Origin: Balanoglossus misakiensis | Lineage: Eukaryota; Hemichordata | NCBI GenBank assembly: GCA_040954595.2 | Contig: CM082590.2 | Coordinates: forward strand, 1,798,001 to 1,862,000 | Length of the DNA: 64,000 nt | Direction: 5' to 3' | Shown: in pieces, positions 45,801 to 57,100 of the stretch | Position numbering within the stretch: the first letter of the stretch is position 1 | How the letters are laid out: every line of letters starts with the position of its first letter | Notes under the pieces: model-generated | What the model saw: only the letters and a program-made list of their open reading frames with translations | Databases searched by the model: none | What the model was told of the DNA's origin: nothing | Program-made: the position numbers and the translations under genes

Positions 45801-48800
45801 ACATGAGTTTTATTGCTGCCAGGACATAACCCAAATATTTTGATAATTTTGGTAATGACCCTTGATCTTCTTGGATATGTCTCTTGTTAAAAAGCACAAC
45901 AGTCATGATTGTGTTCACAAAAGTTTTATTGCTGCCAGGACATAACCCAAATATTTTGATAATTTTGTCAATGACCCTTGATCTACTTGGATATGTCTCT
46001 TGTTAAAAAGCAAATCAGTCATGATTTTGTTAACATGAGTTTTATTGCTGCCAGGACATATACCAAATATTTTGATAATTTTGGCAATGACTCTTGATCT
46101 ACTTGGATATGTCTCTTGTTAAAAAGCACAACAGTCATGATTTTGTTAACATGAGTTTTATTGCTGCCAGGACATATACCAAATATTTTGATAATTTTGG
46201 CAATGACCCTTGATCTACTTGGATATGTCTCTTGTTAAAAAGCAAAACAGTCATGATTTTGTTTGCGTGACTACTATTGCTGCCAGGACATAACCCAATT
46301 ATTTTGATAATTTTGGCAGTGACCCTTGATCTACTTGGATATGTCTCTTGTTAAAAAGCACAACAGTCATGATTGTGTTCAGACGAATTTTATTGCTGCC
46401 AGGACATAACCCAAATATTTTTATAATTTTGGCCATGACCCTTGATCTACTTGGATATGTCTCTTGTTAAAAAGCACAACAGTCATGATTTTGTTTACGT
46501 GACTACTATTGCTGCCAGGACATAACCCAAATATTTTGATAATTTTGGCAATGACCCTTGATCTACTTGGATATGTCTCTTGTTAAAAAGCACAACAGTC
46601 ATGATTGTGTTCACACGAGTTTTATTGCTGCCAGGACATAACCCAAATATTTTTATAATTTTGGCCATGACCCTTGATCTACTTGGATATGTCTCTTGTT
46701 AAAAAGCACAACAGTCATGATTTTGTTTACGTGACTACTATTGCTGCCAGGACTTAACCCAAATATTTTTATAATTTTGGCAACAGTCATTATTTTGTTC
46801 ACATGAGTTTTATTGCTGCCAGGACATAACCCAAATATTTTGATAATTTTGGCAGTGACCCTTGATCTACTTGGATATGTCTCTTGTTAAAAAGCACAAC
46901 AGTCATGATTGTGTTCAGACGAATTTTATTGCTGCCAGGACATAACCCAAATATTTTTATAATTTTGGCCATGACCCTTGATCTACTTGGATATGTCTCT
47001 TGTTAAAAAGCACAACAGTCATGATTTTGTTTACGTGACTACTATTGCTGCCAGGACATAACCCAAATATTTTTATAATTTTGGCCATGACCCTTGATCT
47101 ACTTGGATATGTCTCTTGTTAAAAAGCACAACAGTCGTGATTTTGTTTACGTGACTACTATTGCTGCCAGGACTTAACCCAAATATTTTGATAATTTTGG
47201 CAATGACCCTTGATCTACTTGGATATGTCTCTTGATAAAAAGCACAACAGTCATGATTGTGTTCACACGAGTTTTATTGCTGTCAGGACATAACCCAAAT
47301 ATTTTTATAATTTTGGCCATGACCCTTGATCTACTTGGATATGTCTCTTGTTAAAAAGCACAACAGTCATGATTTTGTTTACGTGACTACTATTGCTGCC
47401 AGGACTTAACCCAAATATTTTGATAATTTTGGCAATGACCCTTGATCTACTTGGATATGTCTCTTGATAAAAAGCACAACAGTCATGATTGTGTTCACAC
47501 AAGTTTTATTGCTGTCAGGACATAACCCAAATATTTTTATAATTTTGGCCATGACCCTTGATCTACTTGGATATGTCTCTTGTTAAAAAGCACAACAGTC
47601 ATGATTTTGTTTACGTGACTACTATTGCTACCAGGACTTAACCCAAATATTTTGATAATTTTGGCAATGACCCATGATCTACTTGGATATGTCTCTTGAT
47701 AAAAAGCACAACAGTCATTATTTTGTTCACATGAGTTTTATTGCTGCCAGGACATAACACAAATATTTTGATAATTTTGGCAATGACACTTGATCTACTT
47801 GGATATGTCTCTTGTTAAAAAGCACCACAGTCATTATTGTGTTCACATGAGTTTTATTGCTGCCAGGACATAACCAAAATATTTTGATAATTTTGGCAAT
47901 GACCCTTGATCTACTTCGATATGTCTCTTGTTAAAAAGCACAACAGTCATGATTGTGTTCAAAAGAGTTTTATTGCTGCCAGGACTTACCCAAATATTTT
48001 GATAATTTTGGCAATGACTCTTGATCTACTTGGATATGTCTCTTGTTAAAAAGCACAACAGTCATTATTTTGTTCACATGAGTTTTATTGCTGCCATGAC
48101 ATAACCCAAATATTTTGATAATTTTGGCAATGACCCTTGAACTACTTGGATATGTCTCTTGTTAAAAAGCACAACAGTCATGATTGTGTTCAAATGAGTT
48201 TTATTGCTGCCAGGACTTAACCCAAATATTTTGATAATTTTGGCAATGACTCTTGATCTACTTGGATATGTCTCTTGTTAAAAAGCACAACAGTCATGAT
48301 TGTGTTCACATGAATTCTATTGCTGTCAGGACATAACCCAACTATTTTAATAATTTTGGCAATGACCCTTGATCTACTTTGATATGTCTCTTGTTAAAAA
48401 GCACAACAGTCATAATTGTGTTCACATGAGTTTTATTGCTGCCAGGACATATACTAAATATTTTGATAATTTTGGCAATGACTCTTGATCTACTTGGATA
48501 TGTCTCTTGTTAAAAAGCACAACAGTCATGATTTTGTTTACGTGACTACTATTGGTGCCAGGACATAACCCAAATATTTTGATAATTTTGGCAATGACCC
48601 TTGATCTACTTGGATATGTCTCTTGTTAAAAATCACAACAGTCATAATTGTGTTCACACGAGTTTTATTGCTGCCAGGACATATACTAAATATTTTGATA
48701 ATTTTGGCAATGACTCTTGATCTACTTGGATATGTCTCTTGTTAAAAAGCACAACAGTCATTATTTTGTTCACATGAGTTTTATTGCTGCCAGGACATAT

Positions 48801-49073
48801 ACCAAATATTTTAATAATTTTTGCAATGACCCTTGATCTACTTTGATATGTCTCTTGTTAAAAAGCACAACAGTCATAATTGTGTTCACATGCGTTTTAT
48901 TGCTGCCAGGACATAACCCAAATATTTTGATAATTTTGGCAATGACCCTTGATCTACTTGGATATGTCTCTTGTTAAAAAGCACAACAGTCATGATTTTG
49001 TACACATTAGTTTTATTGCTGCCAGGACATAACCCAAATATGTTTATAATTTTGGCAATGACCCTTGATCTAC
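39893..49073. repeat. 116-bp satellite array, right arm (about 79 monomers)
   Basis: Same monomer as the left arm, dominated by CAGTCATGATT/CAGTCATTATT and GTTTACGTGACTACTATTGC variants that are rare or absent on the left. Larger blocks are duplicated: 42431-42957 matches 43589-44115 (offset 1158 bp), and a third copy starts at 44861. A deletion junction near 46780 joins two monomers out of phase (GGCAACAGTCATT). The array ends where ...CCTTGATCTAC meets ATTTCCAAAACTTGGTATGC of the ~830-bp unit. Confidence 0.97.
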
Positions 49074-51830
49074 ATTTCCAAAACTTGGTATGCACAGCAG
49101 ATACAGCTTTTACATTTAGAGGACCGGAAAACCTAATGAAGTACATGTATTAACCTGAACACAATAATTATGTATATAAGCTATTTAAAGTTAACCAATA
49201 AAGCGTTGAAGTCTGCTTTTTGCTGGACACTGATCAGTTTGATATCAAATTTTGTTGGCACAATTTTGCGTGACCTCTGGCGTACTTTACCATTTCTTGG
49301 CATCCACAATAGATACAGCCTTTGCTTTCTGTTGGAACCATGCTAACCACTTTGGCCACTCCAATGCTGCTTATAGTTGGGTCTTCTTCATGGCGGCCAT
49401 GTTGGATTTTCTGATAATCTCTAAAAGTTGACATTTTTTTCTAAACTGCAGGGTCAATCAAGTTTTAATTTACTGACCGTTCCAATTTTTTTTCAATTAT
49501 ATTAATAGTGGTTATGTGAATTTGGATTCATTATGGATTTTTTTCAAAAATCTCATGAAAAATTTCCAAAATCTTTTTTAATCAAGCTTTCAAGTGAATT
49601 ATGATTGATTAAACCTTATTGAAGCCAAATTGGATTGTCTGAAGTCCGATTAAAAACTAAAATTTCCTATTTCAAGGCTACTGAATGATAGCACACCAAT
49701 CCTTTTTATGGATACGAGTCACCATATGATCAGAATATGTTAAAAAATTTTGTCAACTTTCACATGTCCTTTCATCCATTTTTTTCAACACTTAATTATA
49801 CAATTTTTTTGCAACTTTCATTCATCTTTTGATCCAGATCTTTCAGAACTTAATTCTACGTTGGTATGCCTCTTGTTAAAAAGCACAACAGTCGTGATTT
49901 TGATCACATGAGTACTATTGCTGGCAGGACATAACCCAAATATTTTGATAATTTTGGCAATGACCCTTGATCTACATTTCCAAAACTTGGTATGCACAGC
50001 AGATACAGCTGTTAAATTTAGAGGACCGGAACACCTAATGAAGTACATGTATTAAAGGCACGTAAGCTGTAACTTTTGGGATAATTTTCATAATTTTTGT
50101 TTCACACTGCACTACCATTAGTCCATGCAGATGAAGGCAGTGAACTATACACAAGCATTATAAACCCTAAATATGAGTGCATATGCAAGTTTTAACCAGA
50201 TAAATAATAAAGCTTTGCCGCAAGCGATTATGGCCGCTACCGTGGGAAAATGAAAGAAACAATGAAAATGTCGCATTTCCGGTTGTGAAACTTCATAAAC
50301 AAAACATGATCTCATCCACTTGAGCTCATGGAAGTAAATGTACACCACTGAGACATCAGATTTTCATTTTCATTGCAATATTGCACTTTTTTAAAAATTT
50401 CAGGAATTTTCGTTTTTCTTTAATCTTTGGCCATTTTGTCATAAATAAGTGTTGAGCTTGATATATTATCATATAGCATTTAATAGATATAATTAAAAGC
50501 ATATATGAGATTATTTAAAACATTGATTTTTTATCCAGTTGCAGCTTACGTGCCTTTAACCTTAACACAATAATTATGTATATAAGCTATTTAAAGTTAA
50601 CCAATAAAGCGTAGAAGTCTGCTTTTTGTTGGACACTGATCAGTTTGGTATCAAATTTTGTTGGCACATTTTGCATCACCTCTAGCTTACTTTACCATTT
50701 CTAGGCATCCACAACAGATACAGCCTTTGCTTTCTGTTGGAACCATGCTAACTGCTTTGGTCCCTCCAATGCTACTTTTAGTTTTAATTGTCTTCTTCAT
50801 GGTGGCCATATTGGATTTTCTAATAAGCTTTAAAAGTTGAAATTTTCATAATCTACAGGGCCAATCAAGTTCTAATTTACTGTGCGATTGAAAGTTTGAC
50901 AAAAATATCATTAGTGGTCATGTGACTTTTGGCGCCTTATGGATTTTTTAAAAATCTCATTAAAAAACTTCAAAAATCTTTTTCTAATCTAGTTTTCAAG
51001 TGAATTGTGATTGGTTAAACCTTATTGGAGCCAAATTGGATTTTCTGAACAACGATTTAAAACTAAGATTTCTTATTTCTGGCCTACTCATTAATTATTC
51101 GTGGATATGCCTCTTGTTGAAAAGCACAATGGTGATGATTTTTTTCACACGAATAGTACTGCTGCCAGGACATAACCCAAATATTTTGATAACATTGACA
51201 TTGAACTTTGTCCTAAGTTTGGCACCTGTATTCTTTTCTGAATATCTTATGGCGCCTAGACTAATAGCACTAGAGGTTTGGTTTTTGATGTATATGGACA
51301 AGTATGGGACTTAGCTTTTTTGTTACATTTGGAATCCACTGGACCAATGTTGAGCTCATTAAATATGTGAATATCTAATGCTGAGCTTACCTATATTGTT
51401 ACAGGTTGAATTTTGTATGAACATGCTCTACTATTGGACTTAATCTGAATTTCTTGACCAATGATAACCTTATAAATATGTGCTTACGTAATTGTAGACA
51501 AGACAATGAAGCTTTGAGTCTGGGTTTTCTTGAACGTTCACCAGTATGCGATCACATTTTTTCTGACATTTTTGTTAGCTTTGGTTACCTTTAACCTATT
51601 TTCCCTGCTGATAACACCTTCAAATTTTGAGGGCTGGAACACCTAATTACCAGGTTAACCAATAGAGCCAGAAGTCTTGTTTTTCATTTTACGCTGATTA
51701 TTTTGGAAGAAAAAAATTGTTGACAATTTTGGGTGAGCTCTTGGTGACCTTTGATCAGCTTTCCTATTTACATAGCAGATACAGCATTGGCACTCTCTGG
51801 TATCCATAGGAACTGCTTTGACCTAGTCAA
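49074..51830. repeat. ~830-bp unit copies at the right edge of the satellite domain
   Basis: After the last array monomer the long unit resumes at ATTTCCAAAACTTGGTATGC. Further opening segments occur at about 49844 and 51100, each with a single satellite-like monomer. Landmarks shared with the left edge include GGAACACCTAATGAAGTACA, GACACTGATCAGTTTG, ATGGYGGCCATRTTGGA and TTTCTGTTGGAACCATGCTA. The last copy decays after about 51620 but still shows GGAACACCTAATTACCAGG and TTAACCAATAGAGCC. Confidence 0.82.
50056..50555. mobile_element. 500-bp MITE with TTAA target duplication
   Basis: Inserted into one ~830-bp unit. Ends are AGGCACGTAAGCTGTAACT and, on the minus strand, AGGCACGTAAGCTGCAACT (18 of 19 match). 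TTAA lies on both sides (50052-50055 and 50556-50559). Empty sites exist in the sister units at about 28974 and 49152. The TTAA duplication is typical of piggyBac and Kolobok transposons; the termini alone do not decide between them. The minus-strand frame at 50145-50348 has no transposase motif. Confidence 0.88.
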
Positions 51831-52070
51831 TGTTGGTTTCACCTTAATTGCACCGCAGTATGTTGGTTTGGGCGGGCTTGCCACATTAATCCTATCATTA
51901 TCATTGATTTTATTGATTTCATGTTTTTAATTCTTTCATTCTTTTTTTTTCTGTAGGTCCCACCGGTACTCTTCTTCTTCTCTCTCTCTCTTTCTTTTTT
52001 TCTTTTTTCCTCTTCTTTCTTTGCTCTTTTTTTTTCTTTTTTCCCTGTAGGCCCCAATGGTAACACCATA
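51830..52070. repeat. Polypyrimidine tracts with CTGTAGG
   Basis: Long CT/T runs at 51942-51957 and 51971-52049 end in TTTCTGTAGG and TTCCCTGTAGG. A third such tract is at 52380-52421. The Lys/Glu-rich minus-strand frame at 51839-52075 is only the reverse of these runs. Confidence 0.7.
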
Positions 52071-52071
52071 A

Positions 52072-52595
52072 TCAACCTACTAACGTAAAATTTGATGGAT
52101 GGAGAGGCAGAGTGTCAACCATAGTCAACCTACTAATATAAACTTTGATGGATGGATGGGGCGGAGCGTCAACCATAGTCAACCTACTAATATAAACTTT
52201 GATGGATGGATGGAAGCGGAGCGTCAACCATAGTCAACCTACTAATATAAACTTTGATGGATGGATGGATGGAGGGGAGCGTCAACCATGGTCAACCTAC
52301 TAAAATATAAACTTTGATGGATGGATGGTGCCGCGGAGCGTCAACTTAAATGATGGAGAAGTGGAAGGATGGAGAAGTGGAGTTTTTTTCTCTGTTTTTT
52401 CCTCTTTTTTTTCTGTAGGGCTCACTGGTAACACCATAATCAACCTACTAACGTAAAATTTGATGGATGGATGAAGCGGCGTGTCAACCATAGTCAACCT
52501 ACTAATATAAACTTTGATGGATGGATGGGTCGGAGCGTCAACCTAAAGGATGGAGAAGTGGAAGAATGGAGAAGTGGAGTTTCAACATAATATCC
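52072..52595. repeat. 53-58-bp tandem repeats (CAACCTACTAA...GATGGATGGATGG...GGAGCGTCAACCATAGT)
   Basis: CAACCTACTAA starts at 52073, 52126, 52180, 52235 and 52293, with spacing growing as GATG units are added. It returns at about 52440 and 52494 after a second polypyrimidine tract. The block from the tract through TAACACCATAATCAACCTAC is itself duplicated about 365 bp apart. Confidence 0.88.
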
Positions 52596-52619
52596 TATTG
52601 ACCGAAATTATTAGTTAGA

Positions 52620-53240
52620 GTAATATAGACATAACAGCAATGGCTTTGTGCAGGGTATGATAATAGGTTCTGAAATGTGTATGGTATAATAACGGTGAAC
52701 AAATTTGAATTTGGTTTAATAAAAGGGTTAAAAATGTGATGATGGTTTTATGGTAAAATTGGAGTGTACACAGGTTATAAAGGGGTAACAGTGGTTGCTT
52801 GTATGAAGGGAATGATAATAGGGTAACAAATGTGACTAGTATAAAAAATGTATAATAACGGGTTCATAATATGATGATGGCTTGTGTACACAGGTTATAA
52901 TGGGTATATGAATGAGAAGGGTATAATAATGGTAATAGGGTAACAAATGTGACTGGTATAAAAAGGTATAATAACGGGTTCATAATATGATGATGGCTTG
53001 TGTACACAGGTTATAATGGGTATATGAATGAGAGGGGTATAATAATGGTAATAACTGTGTCAGGTTTAATAAGGGTAACAATTGTGCAAGGGTATAATAA
53101 CGATTAATAATTGTGCTGATGGCTTATGGTGATATTAAGTATAAAAGGGTGTTTAATATTGATGGTGATGATAAAGGTATAATAATGATAAATCGTTAAA
53201 TAAGTGTCCACGGTCTAATAATCATGTTGGTTCATTCATT
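52620..53240. repeat. GGTATAATAA-rich degenerate repeat with a ~118-bp tandem pair
   Basis: Two nearly identical copies of AATAGGGTAACAAATGTGAC ... GATGATGGCTTGTGTACACA ... GGGTATATGAATGAGARGGG lie at about 52816-52932 and 52933-53050. Both sides carry looser GGTATAATAA and GGTAACAATTGTG words. Confidence 0.75.
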
Positions 53241-54169
53241 GGTTAATGTGAATATTTTATGAATAACATGCTATTATTTCTCAGATAGATAATACTCGTC
53301 AGCATCGTTATTCGGTGGAATTTCTCGCAACGGTACCCGTGATTGTATTCGCGCATCGACACATTGTACGCGACAGACATGCAGAAAATGTTAGCACAAT
53401 GTTAGGTTAGCTTAACCTCCCCACCCCATCCAAATTCCAAATTTAGCTTAGTTCATGGGGTGAGAGGAGGAGAGGACAGTTTTTTTCCCTCTTTTGTAAT
53501 TGGTATGAGGTTTTTTAACTGCCCTTTAGGCGCGTAAATTAAATATGTTATCATACATGTAGCGTTATCTTGCTTTATTTTAAAACAATTGTGAATGAGC
53601 TCTGCGAGATTATGTACACGATAGTGTGTTATATAACGCTAAGGTAAAAGTAAACTTAACCCACTAACCCATCACAATATTGTGTGCATAATTAGCAGAT
53701 GCTATTTTGACTGGCCCATTGTTCAACCAAATGACACCTTGTTTCAAAAAGAGCTGAAACTATATTGGTTAATTTCTTTCAGTTTAACCACATGACACAT
53801 TGCTTCAAACTGGCCTGCAAGATATGCTACTTGAACTCCCCCCCCACCCCCACCCCCCCACCCCCAACAAAAATAAATTAGGGATTAATCACTCGCTATA
53901 TTATGAACATTCACATGAAAATTATGCAACCAAATTAAAGGTATGCTGGAGGCGTCTTCTGATGTCAGGTGGTTCAAATCCACCGATACCTAAGCTGGAA
54001 ACATAACTTTTCATTGGTGTTCATATATGGCGAATAAAACACGCATATTCGTATTATCATATTTCAGAAAAGAACAAATTAAATAAGATTCTTTTCGATA
54101 TGTCACTATAAACTTTAATCCCATTTCACCCACTTTACTCAAAATGTAATGTTTAAATAGCAAAGAAGT
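53241..54169. other. No gene seen; poly-C tract and a tRNA-like scrap
   Basis: The tract 53838-53866 is almost pure C with a few A. A tRNA T-arm-like sequence lies at 53968-53990. Nothing else is recognisable. Confidence 0.35.
53939..53993 (+). other. Short tRNA-like sequence (B-box and T-arm)
   Basis: GGTGGTTCAAATCCACC forms a perfect 5-bp T stem with a 7-nt loop and contains GGTTCAAATCC, one base off the pol III B-box. AGGTAT at the left and ATACCT at the right could form an acceptor stem. The total of about 53-55 nt is too short for a full tRNA, and no anticodon arm can be drawn. It is probably a tRNA-derived relic or chance. Confidence 0.25.
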
Positions 54170-57100
54170 AATCACTAAACTTTGACACCGGGGTTTAAAA
54201 TGCATACAGGGATACTAAAAGTTGACTGAAAATCCCTGGGTTAATACGTGGCCAAAAGCACTGTAATTTGACATTTATAATGCTACCGTGACACTAAATC
54301 TGATTCTTTGCATCAGGGTAAATTGTGAAGCAAGCTTGATGATGCATCATGATAGATGGTGTTTCAAGCCCTTCACATTGACATTGGAATATAACGCATA
54401 TGGGGATTGAAAGTTGATTGTAAATCCCCAGGTTAATACTTGGCCAAAAGCACTGTAATTTAAAATTGCTAATGCAATGGTGACATTGAATGTGATTCTT
54501 TGCATTAGGGGAAATGGCGTAGCAAGCCTAATGGTGCATCAGAGTAGATGGTGATGCAAGCTCTGCACTTTGACATAGGTATTTAATGCACATGCATGGG
54601 TATTTAATGTTGACTGTAAATCATCAGGTTAATACGTGGCCATAAGCACTGTAATTTGACATTGCTAATGCAACGATGATATTGAATCTGATTCTTTGCA
54701 TCAGGGTTAATGGCATTGCAGGCTTGATGATGCATCCCGGTAGATAGTGAGGCAAACACTTCACTTTGACATGGGTATTTAATGCATGCGCATTGATATC
54801 TAAAGTTGACTCTAAATCCGAGGTTAATACATGGCCAAATGCACTGTAATTTTAAGTTACTAATGCAAGGGTGACATTGAATATGGGTAAATGGTGAAGG
54901 AAACGTGATGATGCATCAGGATAGATGGTGTTTCAAGCCCTTCACATTGACTTTTGAATATAATGCATATGGGGATTTAAAGATGATTATAAATCCCTAG
55001 GTTAATACATGGCCAAAAGCACTTTTATTTGACATTGCTGATGCAACAGTGACATTGAATCTGATTCTATGCATCAGGGTAAATGGCGAAGCAAGCTTAA
55101 TGATGCATCAGGACAGATGGTGTTTCAAGCCCTTCACATTCACATTGGAATATATCGAATATGGGGATTTAAAGTTGACTGTAAATCCTCAGGTTAATAC
55201 GTGGCCATAAGCACTATAATTTGACATTGCTAATGCAACGATGACATTGAATCTGATTCTTTTCATCAGGGTAAATGGCGATGCCTGCTTGATGATGCAT
55301 CCCGGTAGATAGTGATGCAAACACTTAACTTTGACATGGGTATTAAATGCATATGGGGATTAAAAGTTGACTGAAAATCCCTGGGTTAATACAAGTCCAA
55401 AAGCACTGAAATTTGACACAGCTAATACAATGGTGACATTGAATGTGATTCTTTGCATTAGGGGAAATGGCGTATCAAGCCTAATGATGCATCAGTGTAG
55501 ATGGTGATCCAAGCTCTGCGCTTTGACATACGTATTTAATGCATATGCATGGGTATTTAATGTTGACTGTAAATCCCTAGGTTAATACATGGCCATAAGT
55601 ACTGTAATTTGACATTGCTGATGCTACTGTGATACTAAATCTGATTCTTTGCATCAGGGAAAATGGTGAAGCAGGCTTGATGATGCATCAGGATAGATGG
55701 TGTTTCAAGCCCTTCACATTGACATTGGAATGTAATTCATATGGGGATTTCAAGTTGATTATAAATCCCTAGGTTAATACATGGCCAAAAGCAATTTTAT
55801 TTGACATTGCTAATTGAACGATGGCATTGAATCAGATTCTTTGCATCAGGGTAAATGGCGATGCAAGCTTGATGATGCATCACGGTAGATAGTGATGCAA
55901 ACACTTCACTTTGTCATGGGTATTAAATACATATGGGGATTTCAAGTTGATTACAAATCCCTGGGTTAATACATGGCCAAAAGCACTGTAATTTGACATT
56001 GCTTATACAACGGTGACATTTAATCTGATTCTTTGCATCAGGGCAAATTGTGAAGCAAGCTTAATGATGCATCAGAGTATATGGTGATGCAAGCTATGCA
56101 CTTTGACATACAAATTTAATGCATATGCATGGGTATTTAATGTTGACTGTAAATTCCCAGGTTAATACGTGGCCAAAAGCACTGTAATTTGACATTGCTA
56201 ATGCTACTGTGACACTAAATCTGATTCTTTGCATAGGGTATATTGTGAAGCAAGCTTGATGATGCATCAGGATAGATGGTGTTTCAAGCCCTTCACATTG
56301 ACATTGGAATATAACGCATATGGGGATTTAAAGTTGATTGTAAATACCCAGGTTAATACATGGCCAAAAGCACTGTAATTTAAAATTGCTAATGCAATGG
56401 TGACATTGAATGTGATTCTTTGCATTAGGGGAAATGGCGTAGCAAGCCTAATAGTGCATCAGAGTAGATGGTGATGCAAGCTCTGCACTTTGACATAGGT
56501 ATTTAATGCATATGCATGTGTATTTAATGTTGACTATAAATCCTCAGGTGAATACATGGCCATAAGCACTATAATTTGACATTGCTAATGAAATGGTGAC
56601 ACTGAATCTGATTCTTTGCATCAGGGCAGATTGTGAAACATGCTTGATGATACATTAGGGTCAATAGTGTTGGAAACACTGCACTATGACATGGGTATTT
56701 AATGCATATGCATTGATATTTACAGTTGACTTTAAATCCCGAGGTTAATACATGGCCAAAAGCACTGTAATTTAAAATTACTAATGCAAGGGTGACATTG
56801 AATATGGATAAATGGTGAATCAAACGTGATGATGCATCAGGATAGATGGTGTTTCAAGCCCTTCACATTGACTTTTGAATAAAATGCATATGGGGATTTA
56901 AAGTTGATTGTAAATCCCTAGGTTATTACATGGCCAAAAGCAATTTTATTTGACATTGCTAATTGAACGATGGCATTGAATCAGATTCTTTGCATCAGGG
57001 TAAACGGCGATGTAAGCTTGATGATGCATCACGGTAGATAGTGATGCAAACACTTCACTTTGACATGAGTATTAAATGCATATGCATGGGTATTTAATGT

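Noticed and set aside
41967-47502. Series of 61-81-codon minus-strand frames (MNKIMTVVLF...)
   Set aside because: They are chance open frames of the 116-bp satellite; 116 is not a multiple of three, so the frame shifts with every monomer.
30899-49073. Direct repeats that might suggest a CRISPR array
   Set aside because: There are no spacers. The whole 116-bp unit repeats and variants follow higher-order satellite patterns in a eukaryotic context.
30899-49073. Active centromere
   Set aside because: A satellite alone is not evidence; no recognisable CENP-B-like box was seen in the 116-bp monomer and position on the chromosome is unknown.
51839-52075. Lys/Glu-rich 78-codon minus-strand frame
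   Set aside because: Reverse of polypyrimidine tracts; no start context or domain.
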